From: Apoderus coryli
Taxonomy: Eukaryota > Arthropoda > Insecta > Coleoptera > Attelabidae
Direction of reading: 5' to 3'
DNA length: 64,000 bases
NCBI GenBank assembly: GCA_911728435.2
Contig: OU452199.1
Span: 42,171,253-42,235,252 of the forward strand
The notes beneath the pieces are model-generated. The model was given only the letters and a program-made list of their open reading frames with translations, ran no database searches and was not told the origin of the DNA. Numbering within the stretch: the first letter of the stretch is position 1; the number at the start of each line of letters is the position of its first letter. This document shows positions 11,201 to 23,200 of the stretch, one piece after another. A program made the translations under genes and the position numbers.

Positions 11201-14200
11201 AATTTCTTTGAATACGCTCAAATTTATGGATGTGTACCTGGTATAAAGGAGACCGTATAAAAGAGGCATATTCCAATCTAGAGCGGACAAAACTTACGTA
11301 CAGCTGAAGCAGACAGTCAATATCCTGAAAATCAGTACTTGAGCGGGGAAAAAACCCATCATTCGGACCGCGCTTTGTAAAATAGAGTCAATATGAGAAT
11401 CAAACGTCATTTCACTATCCATGATCACTCCCAAGTCCTTTATTGACTCTCAAGATTCAAGAACAACACCATTCAGCGTACAATTGAGACTAATTGCACT
11501 CTGACGTCTGGTAAATGACATGAGTTTGCACTTACTGACGTTGAGCATGCACCATTCCTCAAGTTCCTCGAGATCCCGTTGCAAGCATATGTAATCGTCC
11601 TCGGTAGCAATTGGTCTATACAATTTCAAATCATCGGCGAACAAAAGATAGTCGATAGACACTTCAGCAGCGATGTCGTTTACATAGATGGCAAATAAGA
11701 GTGGAGCTAGATTGCTGCCCTGAGGTGCACCACTGGTAGTAGTAAAAGATGAAGATCGAAAATCCCTGAATTCGACAAATTGCTCGCGGTCAGATAGAAA
11801 CATGTCTAAAATATGTTTAAGATGATGGTAGAATTGAGTAACAGCAATATTAAACGTCCTCTATATCATTAAGGAATGACCAATCTTTGAGCAGAACTTG
11901 TTCATATAAAATAGGGAGATTCGCCTTTTTAAAATTGTAATTTTTATTTAATTATAGTGAATGATTGGATTTTTAGGATAGTAAAACAATTGACCAGTTT
12001 TGGGGCACTTTGAAATGTACCTATTGTCTTTTAATATTAAAAACAAAAGTTGAATAGCGTAGGACATGCTGTACATAATTCTCATTAGCAAATTCTCACA
12101 CTCTCTTAGTTGTTTTTTCTCTAAAAATATTCATTTTTAGCTTTTGTATAATAAACTTTTACTGGAACATTCTTCGAAAACACATGTTTTTTGTTACGCA
12201 TCATTTATTTGTTGAAATTACTTATATGTCATTTTGTTTATTTTACAAATTAAAATTAAATTGGCGTGCAAACTGATTAAAGGCAATTTAAAATGTACGA
12301 AAATTTTACTGCGGAATTATTGGAAGGAAATAAATTATGTAGTTTTATTTACAATTTAGTTAGTCGTGTAAAATTATCATAAACATTATCCACAAAGTAT
12401 TAGAATTTGCCTTGAATAATCTTGAGTGGGGCTACGGTCCCCTTTAAGGGCTCATTCAAAAATTGTAAATATATTAAGAAATCTAATATTATTACACAGG
12501 GTGGCCAGAATTTAATTCCTCATCAATTCAAATTATCTACGGGGGTTCCCAAATTATTATCAAAAGAGTGAAAATCGACAAAATGTATTTGTTTAAGTTT
12601 CTTATTTATAAATGAAAATAATTTCGTGGCAAAGTGGACTAAAATGTTGGTTTTACCTACACAAGGAATCTTGTTTAATTTAGCAGGGCCCCAGTCTAAT
12701 TCAATAGAACCAGACCAAGCATGGGTCGACAGATACTGACGAATTCGTTTCGCTCTTGTTATGAGCTCGTCAGAGTTACCATAGTCGTCGCCCATCTACA
12801 AATATCGGCCTGCATTTAAGCACAATAGGATACACAACAGTAGACACATGTAAACACGTATCATCTACATGTACATAGTAATGCATAACCTATACTATGC
12901 AGAGGCCGAACAAACTCTAATGTATAGGTAAAACCAGTCGTATAAATAGAAATAAATATAAATAAAAATAGTATGAACACAAAACGCTAGCAGGAGACCA
13001 TTTTATCCTTCTGCCAGCATCTCCCAAATATTTGGGTTTCAGCAATGCTCGGACGGTGGTCTCTAAGCGTCCTGCCGTCGATGTTTAATGTCAAATAATG
13101 AAAAATTAAAAGGATTTCATGTCCGTAAATATAATAAATGAAAATAATTTCGTGGCAAAGCGGACTATTTTCATTTATTATATTTACGGACATGAAATGC
13201 TTTTAATTTTAGGTTATGTTTAATTAAACGCACAAAAAATTATTCAATATTTCGGATCAGTTTAAGAACTATGATTTTTTAAATTGTTGAACCCTCTTTT
13301 AAACCCCTTGTCTACGCTCAATGTTAATCACCACCTATAAATATCCTGTAGGATTTTCGTACCAAATGGGGTTAAAATCCGTTAAGTGGTTTTTGAGTTA
13401 TCACGGATACAAATTTTTTCTGACCCTTTTATAGAATTTTCACGGGCGCCTATGGTACATTAATTTTTGTCGTGTATTTTTAACACCAATTCAACTAGTT
13501 AAATATAAAAATTTTTACATTTTAATTTTTTTATTATTTTACCCCTTTTTCTACTATTTACGAACGCCTATGTAAATAAAAATGCTGCATTTTTTAGGTT
13601 ATTTTATATCAAAGCTATATATAATTAGCCAATTTTTCTGGTATATTTGGAAAACATTTTTTTTCGTTTTTGACCCTTTTTTAAGACTATTTTCGAACGC
13701 CTGTGTGAACCAATTCTGTTATGTAACATTTTTTAGGTTCTATTCTATCACAACTATGAAAAATTATTCCATATTTCGAATAAGTTTAGGAAATGTATAT
13801 TTTTTATGTTTTAACCCCTTTTCCACTATTTACGAACGCCTATGAAAGTAAGTTATTTATGACACATTTTATAGGTTATAATCTATTAATGCTATAAATA
13901 ATTAGTTAATATTTCTGCTATGTTTAAGAAGTACGTTTTTTTAAATATTTTTTACCCCATTTTACACTATTTTGGAACGCCAATGTGGTCTAATATTTTA
14001 TGTTCAATATTTTAAGTTATATTCAATTAAATGCGTAAAAAATTATGTAGTATTTCGGATAAGTTTAAGATCTATGATTTTTTTTAATTTTTGAACCCTC
14101 TTTTAAACCCCTTGCCTACGCTCAATGTTTCCCAAAATCTAATCAGCTCCTTGCCATGTCCAATAGTATTTTTGTACCAAATTTGGTTAAAATCTGTTAA

Positions 14201-17200
14201 GTGGTTTTTGCGTTTTCCTGCATACCGACACAAACAGACAGACATTTTTTTAAAACTACTTATTTATGTATAAAATGACCAAAAACAAGTATTTCCGGTG
14301 AAATAAAAAAAAATACAATAAGAAAGTGCTTTTAATTTTTTTATATCTGTAAAAATAATGTCAGAAATAAATAAAAACTAAAATCGCCCTGAGCGGGAAA
14401 GTAAAAGAAAAATCGAATGTTTATCATGGATTTGAAAATTAACACACCTTATGTAGATACCGAGAGACGTTGGTATATTTGGTACACCCAGTAGTACAAT
14501 TTAAAAATTACTAACTTACTACTAAATTATTTGTTACTTACGTTAAAATCCAAGAAATGAAAATTGAATCACAAACTTTCTTTCCCGAAATCGACAGTTT
14601 ACCCGATCAAATTCAAAACTTAAACTACACTTAAGCATCAACTATAAAAAGCCGCATCTTGTTCAAAGAACGTTTTTCTATTTTTACTACCCAAACGGTT
14701 AGTTTGATAATATAAACAGACGTTTCCAGATTATTTATTAATGAAATTTTCTTGTATGCACTTCTACTGTTATTAGTGCTTATTACTACAGATTTAATGT
14801 TTTTCTCCCGGTTTATTTAAGAAATGAAAGAGAAAAACTAAAAACGAATATTTAGGCCATCCATGATCATTTTTATTTCTAACATATGCATGATATCCAG
14901 TCCAGTTAATGTGTTATGAAAGTAAACATTCTCTGTAGTTTGTACTATACATAGATGAGTTCGTGGAAGCTGAATCAGACGTTCTCCAGGGATTTTCGTT
15001 TGATTTTTTGGTGTAACATGGTTATCGGAAAATATCGTTCATCATTTATATTAATTAATAATACAGTTCAACATTTCAATTAAGTCTCTTTTTCTGAGGT
15101 TTCTCTGAAATTTAAAGTGTTATTGATATGCGGTGATTTTAATATCAGCGATCAGGATACGACTGTAAGCTTCTATATGATGTTATTAGTTCGTTTGGAC
15201 TGTCGTCTCTAGTTGACTCGCCTACGCGAATAGCACAAATTGCCTCAAGAACGGTGTCGTCTAGAATTGATTATGTTCTAACAAATAATCCTCTGTCAAC
15301 AAGAGTTTCTAATTTCAACATTGGTTTCTCTGATCATAGTGCCCAGCTTTCTGATGTCACATATGCTGCGAGCCCTCCTGATTCTGCTAACAAATGTCAC
15401 TCCTATGTTAGGGGTTTTTCCAATGCTGGTTTAAGTGAGTTTCGCTTTTTGATTGGTAGTCGTGATATGAGCGCATTCTTGGACCAGCCTTTTGAGGATG
15501 CTTTTCGGGGTTTCTGGCAGCGACTGGAATGGTGTTTTAGGGCCGCATTTCCCCTTAGACGTTCGGGTTTTGATAGACCCAGGACATTCAGGGTGGTGTT
15601 TTCTACATGAATATGATGAGCTCCAATATATGAATTGGCTGAAACAGCACATTCAGGATGACAACTTGCATCAAACTTATAGGGAGCGTAGAGGTGGGGT
15701 CAGGCGAATGATTTCGATCGAGAAGAGCAATCGGTTTATTCGCTGTTTGGCCGAGTCAAGGAACAAATCAAAGACTGTATGGAAAATATTGTGTGAATAT
15801 ACAGATAGACCGGCGGAACTTGACAATATCTCAGAATGATAAAATAATCAATAATCTCACTGAGGTTGCATCGGCCTTCTGTTTGTATTTTTCTACGGTA
15901 ATTCAAGCTAGATTGACCTCTCATTTTGGCGGAGGCTTTTCAGCATCATGTACTGTGTGTCCGTTTAATCCTCGGAGTATGTTTTTCTCTCCGGTGTCTT
16001 CGCATGATGTGGCTAGATCAATCAAGAACTTCCCAAACAAAGGGTCCACTGGTATGGATTGTATCCCTATTAAAATATTTAAACATTCCTTAGATATGCT
16101 CTCCCCTGTAATAGCCGAGTTACTAAACATGTCGATACAATGCGGGATATTTCCAGATCAATTAAAAAATGCCCTCATTATCCCTATATATAAAAAAGGT
16201 AATGAACTAGCGCTGGAGAATTACAGGCCTATAGCCCTGCTAAGTACTTTATCTAAGATTATTGAAAAGATTGTAGCAGACAGAATATTTGAATTGAGTT
16301 TTGAGTGAATGTCAACACGGCTTCAGGGAGGGTTTTTCAACGGAAACCTGTACACTTCAGTTCATTCAGAGAGTGCACGATCTGATGTATGGAGGTTTTT
16401 ATGTTGTGGCGTTCCTGTTTGATCTGTCGAATGCGTTCGATGTGGTCGACAGAGATTTCCTGTGTACAAAGCTGGAGACTCTTGGCTTACGTGGGTCGGT
16501 AAACAGATGGATTCGATCATATTTAACAAATAGACGAATAGCGGTTAGGGTTGAGTCGATAGTGTCAGAATCGCGGAGCATCGGTTTGGGAACGCCTCAG
16601 TGCAGTGTACTTGGACCTTTGCTCTTTCTGCTTTTTATCAATGATCTGTCAGCTAATATCACACACGGTTCCATTTATCTGTATGCAGATGACACAACCA
16701 TATTGTTGTCCGACAAGGATTCTGAGATTCTGGAGCGGAAGATCAATGTTACCCTTTATGAGTTCCAGGTGTGGTGCAGGAAAAACAAACTGATCATAAA
16801 TTATGGTAAGACCGTGGCACTGCCCTTCAATAGATATAAATCATCAAATATAGAAATTAAATTCAATCACGTTCTTTTGCCATTATCAGAGTCGGCGAAA
16901 CTGCTGGGGGTGCTTGTGGATGACAGACTGGACTGGGTAACGCATATCGACGCCGTTTGCAGTAAACTGAATAAGAATCTATACTTACTTCGATCTCTCA
17001 TAGGATTCATGGATACCCCATCTCTTATTTCTGTCTATTATGCTTTAATCTATTCAGTGAAGTTGCTTAGAGTCACTTCAATATATTTGTAAAAACTACT
17101 GTGTTACACATTCAAAAACAGAAACATCACGCCTACTTGTGGCATTAATCATCAACATTTTACACGTGGACGAGATCGCCTGTATCTGCCCAGACCCAAT

Positions 17201-20200
17201 CATTAGTTTTATAAGAAATCACCGCACTCTGGGCGATATTTTTATAATCTTCTTCCGGAAGACATAAGAGTTTGTCAGACAGAGGGTAAATTTAAAACTA
17301 AACTAAATTTTGCCAAGTGTTTTGAGATCGTGTTGCATGAAGTTTTGTTTAATCATGTCGAGCGGCTCATCACGCCTATTCAGCACGGATTTTTTCCTGG
17401 CCGACCCACTGCTGCTAATCTCGTAATTTTGAGCCAGTTTTTGGCAGAAAGCTTGGATAGCGGGGGTCAGGTTGACGTTATTTATACGGATTTTACCAAA
17501 GCCTTTGACAGGCTTGACCACGGAATTCTGCTGCAAAAGCTTTCGGAATTTGGTTTATCTGTGGATTTTTTAAAATTTCTGTCTACTTATCTCCATGAAC
17601 GTTAATTGTATGTGGCGTACCGTGGTTTCAAGTCCGGTATTATCCGTGCAACATATGGAGTGCCGCAGGGTTCTGTGTTGGGTCCCCTCTTATTTATGTG
17701 TTTTATTAATGACATTGTTAATGGCGTGAAGTGAGTCTTTTCGATTAAGAATTACTCTCCATGAACATTATAATTAAAAATATATCAACTGGAGATCTTC
17801 TATTGATTGTTTTAGCTAGGCTGTGATGGTGTGAACTCACAAGTAAGGAAATCAATGAAAGTTGATTATGTGTCATGGAATTACAATCAAATGGGAATAG
17901 TGGCTACACTAAAATTATGCGAGGTAAATTTGTATTTATTGCATTAGTTATGTACTGGTGTTTTTAATAATTATTATTATTGTCCTTATTTTTCAGAAAA
18001 TTAATAATTGCGTCGCTTGGCAACGGTTTTTACCAACTGGGCCTATAGCATTATTGCCTGTAAGAATACTGCATATCAATACGTTTCATGAATAATCATC
18101 TGCCACTCACCTCACTTGTATTATTGTTGCAAACAGAATTGTAATTAAATTTCTCATCTAACTGTCTATTAATTTTACAAAAGGAACGTGTGACATAGTG
18201 AGGTGAGTGAGTAATATCTGGCATTAAAGGGAAATGCCTGCTAATTAACTATTTTTCAAATATACATTGTTTTAGCTTTCCGACGATCAAAGCTCTTTGG
18301 TGTGGTCTACCACTCCTGAACAAGCTAAGGATTTGTTAAAGCTGTCGAATACTGAATTTGTCGAGTACTTAAATCAAGCAATAGTAAGTATCGCGGTAAA
18401 ATAACTCATTAGGTAGGATATCGACCGGTTCAAAGTAAGTCGAGTTCGCGCAGTGACGTCATTGGTGCCCAGCAAATACTTGCATGCACTGTATGGTATA
18501 TAACGCTTGGATTCGATAACCAAACAATTTTTTTTAAACTTCTGGTACTAAAAAGAATAGGATAGACTTATTTTATGCTTTCATAATAATTTTATTTATA
18601 ATAATTCAATCACCGGTCTGTTAAACTGTTTCGCGTCCCGCAGACCCACACGAATTTTGAAGGCAGAGCTCCAATTCTGGACGCTTGTCGTCAGTTATGT
18701 AATTTATATAATATTGATAAAGAAGTCAACTTCTTTAATAAAGAGTTTCAATTATTTAAACGCACTCTGCAGCTGGAGTATGGATTTGCTAAATTTTATT
18801 TCACATAATGTTTTGAGGCTACTGTCCATCTTCAGTGACATATAAATTGTGAAAATAAAAAGGTGTATTCCATTTATAATTTTAGTGGAAATCATATGAG
18901 CACAACGGCATAATTGATCAATTGACCAGCACCTTTGATAACGTGACCCGATTTTTCAATTGTTCAGCTGATACTGTAAGACAACTTCCACCGAAGATTT
19001 CCGCGATTGAAGAAGGTAGTCGAGGCGCATTTCCACTTGGATTTGGACATGCTTCCCACTATATAGGCAAAGGGGTAGCACTTGTAGGGTGAGTATTATG
19101 TCGATGATTGATCGACTATTGATTTGTATCCATCTTAGGGATGCTGCGCATAGGATTCATCCATTAGCTGGACAAGGTGTGAATTTGGGTTTTGGTGATG
19201 TAGAATGTTTGAATAGAGTTGTAGGGGATGCTGTTTATGCGGGTACTGCAGTAAGTAAGTAATCTGAAATGCATCATAATTTTTTTTATAGGCACATGCC
19301 TAAATAACTCAAAGGAGCATTACGAATGTCCAGAAAGCTTAATACAACCTCGAGAGGCAAAATTTAGTATAAACAATTTGCAGTAATAAGGACTGCAGGG
19401 ATCAGATCCCTCTGATATGTTAAAATAATCCAGAGGAGACTTAGATGGGAAATAAACCACTCGGAGGATCATAACAGTCCACCTGCTTAATAGAGAGTAT
19501 GGACTACTTCTTGAAATCTTCAAAAAAATATTTGTATTGCTTTTCAACCCTCCTTTAAAATCTATACACTCTTACATCCGATGCAACCTCCCTTCAAAGC
19601 ACTTTGTCCAATCAGAAGATCGGTTTTGAAGGCCTCAACCGCTTCTTCGGTCAATGAAAATCGTTGTCCACGCAGTTTATCTTTAATGTCATTGACACGC
19701 TCAGTGGGACGGATCATTTGTTGGTATTTTGCGCCCTCTGTGTAGACTCGAACAGACCTGCTTTGAGAATTTTCGCTTATCAGGATTTCAGTGGCTTTGA
19801 TTTTGCTTCGTTTTTGAGAGATGCGCAGATGCTCCCATGGGATAATACGGATAGGTTTCCTGAATTGAATGATAGAGTCGAATTTTTAAATAGTTCTATT
19901 TTGTTTTTGTTTGATATTCACGCACCAGTTAAAACTATAGAAACTAGGCGTTCCCATCGGCCCTACATTACATGCACTATCAAAAAAATGATCGCTCTGA
20001 AAAATAAAGCCCACAAAAAATATCTGGAAGATAGAGCAATTTCGTCACGGCAATACTATGTCCAACTAAGAAATTGCGTAAAAAATGCCATCAAAGCCGA
20101 AAAGAAAGCATATGTACAGCAGAAGATGAGGGAATGCGGTTCGGATTCTGGAGCTCTCTGGATGAATGTTTCTCGCTGGGTTTTTGAGCCTATAGTCAGC

Positions 20201-23200
20201 AAGCAGGTGAGGGGCTATCTGGATGAATTTTCTATTCTGTATGTTGTCCAGTCTGGTTTCTGGTTTCTGGTGGTCGACGACATAGCGAGTGCAATGGATA
20301 AATCGCAACTTGTAATGCTTGCTTTATTGGATCAAAGCAAGGCTTTTAATCTGGTCAACTTCAAGCTGCTAATTAGCAAGCTAAAATATCTTGGTTTTGA
20401 TGATGCCTCGCTGGATTGGTTTCGAAGTTATCTGACAGATAGGAGACAAAGAGTTAAGCTTGGTCTGACGAACTATTCGGGGTTTGGCGTGACGAAAAGC
20501 GGAGTCCCCCAGGGTAGCATTTTGGGCCCAGTCCTGTTCCTGATTTTTACATTCGATGTGACGTCGGTCGTGAACTGCTCGAGACTGCATATGTTTGCGG
20601 ATGAGATACAGTTTTATATGCCTTTTACTTTAATTGCATGCAGAGTATGCTGTGAATACTCTGAATTCGGATCTCCGAAGCTTCTCTGAGTGGTGCAGCG
20701 ACAATGGCCTGCGAATAAACCCTAAGAAATCGGTAGCTTTATGCTTCGGTAGCGATAGGCAAAAAAATTTTGTCTTGGAGAATTTTAATCTTGCTATAAA
20801 TAACGAAAATATCGCATGGGTAGAGAAGTCGCAAAATCTTGGTTTGATTATGGATGATAATTTAAAGTTCAGCGATCATTCTAATGTCGTCTATCGGAAT
20901 TCTTTCTTTAAGGTTAAGTGCCTTTATCATTTGAAAAATTTACTTGATGAGTCTACGAAATTGAGGCTGCTCAAGGCGCTTATTTATCCAAATATAGATT
21001 ATTGCTCGCAGGTCTACTATCATTTTTTGATGCAGTACAATAAAAACAAAATACAGAGGGTGCAGAATGCCTGTGTTAGGTTGCTCAGTAGGCTCAGGCT
21101 CAGTAAATACATGAGCACAATCCTTTAGTAAAAATGCTGGCACATTGTCCAAACCGGACCTCAGCTTTGGTTTTAATTCTTTTAATGCCTTTAACACGTC
21201 ATTTGAGTCAAGAGAACCTGCAGAAATTACGTTATGACTGGAATTATCGTCGCTACACTGAAATACAGAATCATCAATCAATCAATGTTCGCGACTTAAT
21301 TCTATTTTTTGACCGTGATGAACTTTTCAACTTACACGCAAGTCAAAACGTTCTCAAATGTGTATACTGTCAAAAAGTCAAACTTCAACATGGAGATGAC
21401 AGATTCCACCTGCCAGTTATCAATACTTAAATAGCAACCCTCGTATTTCTACAAATTACTGCTTTCTATGAAATCAGACACATCATGTTTCTGCCTCAGT
21501 ATTTATTAAGCCCCCCTATACAAATAAGTAGTTATAAATAAATAAAGCAATACAGTATTCCCCCTATTTCAAGATTCCTTCTACCAGAAATGTTTTGTAT
21601 GTAATTCAAGTAAAACTCTCTTTGTCCCTTTCAGATGATATTCACTACCTGAAAACGTACGAAACAGAACGACAAAGACACAACATACCAACAATGCTTG
21701 CGGTAGAGGGACTGCATCGTATTTACAGTACGGATTTCACCCCACTGGTTTTGTTGAGAAGTTTGGGTTTACAAGCTACCGACGCTCTGGGCCCCCTAAA
21801 GGTTTGTATGCAATAACAGGTAAAATAATGAAGAAACGGTCATATTTATACAGGGTGAGTCACCCTAGATGCGATGGTCTACTGTGGCAAAACCATTCAG
21901 ATTTTCAAAATTCTTTCAACGTCTAATTTTGTAGACCTATTAATAATAATAAATCTTTATTGTCTCACAGGTTTGCATCCAATTACAAGACAATTACAAT
22001 GTTTATTTTTGATATACCCTGTATAGTAATCGTAAATTTGGTACTCGAAATTGTAGTTTTGATACAAGCAGACGTTTTTATAAAGAATGACTTTTTCTTC
22101 TAAATCATTCAGGTCGTCCGCAAAGAGCAAACAGGAACTCGATATATTATTGATTATATCGTTAATATATATGGCAAATATCAACGGCGCAAGGTTATTG
22201 CCTTGTGGAGCACCACTGGTAACAACAATCTCGTTGGACCTGAATCAATTGTATTCGACAAATTGTTTACGACCAGAAAGATAAGACTCAAAAAAACAAA
22301 ATTAAGTCTTTTTCGAATCCAAATTCATTTAATTTCCGTTTATCGAAGGCCTTAGAAAAACAACATCGACTTGAAGACCCTCACCGACAGCCGGATAAAC
22401 ATGCTGTAAAAATTGCCCCAGATTGGTGACAGTGGAGCGGCCGCGATTAAGACTACATTCTAAAATAGGTGCCATTTATACAGGGTGTTACATTATCCAG
22501 TAGTCTATCAAACTTACGTTTTTTAAATGGAACACCCTAGATATTATTTTTGCTTTCGATTCAGGCAGTTTATTAAATGATTTTAATATAAGGTTAATCT
22601 TTGACGGGCATCGCTAATAGAGAAGCGCAAGCGCAAAAGATCAAAAAACTGTCGTTTTATTTTTTAGGTTTGTGAACAGAAAACAGAGAGCTGCATACCA
22701 AATCTTAGTCATTTTTAAAAAAAGGCGATACCAATAAAATAAAACATCGTTGTTTGTATTTATGTCATGTGCCCTAGATCCTAGATCCTACATCTAAACA
22801 AAGTTTAATACGGCTAGAACTGTGATCTAAATGTTTGGCTTGTCTCTTGTTTTCCTTTTGTTGTCATATAGGTGTCTTTCTTTCTTTTCTAGGGAAATAT
22901 CTGTGACGGGTTTTCGAAAATAGGTGCTTTCTTTCGATACTGATTTCAGGATCCAAACGCGTTTGGATTCACTGATCATGTTTTTTCGCTAAAAACGCAT
23001 TTTCTGATTCATCCCCACTTCAGCGCCCATCGTGATCCGGATCCGTAATCCCCTTGCCTCTACGAAATTTAAAAAATATGATTCGTTTCATTCGAACATA
23101 AAATTCTAACCTCTGAACCTTTCTAAAATGTCATATTTATAAACAAACACGTTATAGAAAAAAGAAAAGTTCTAGTCTAAAGAGGTTATGCCTCTTTAGA

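Noticed and set aside
12523..13193. Two - strand ORFs of 90 and 68 codons
   Set aside because: No recognisable domain, no splice partners, and partly inside the palindrome and its copied segment.
22655..22920. COQ6 last exon after acceptors at about 22,660 or 22,892
   Set aside because: Sequences after these sites (VCEQKTESC or GNICDGFSK) do not resemble COQ6 ends, whereas 23,476 gives KMIISQAAV, matching the expected short basic end and total length.
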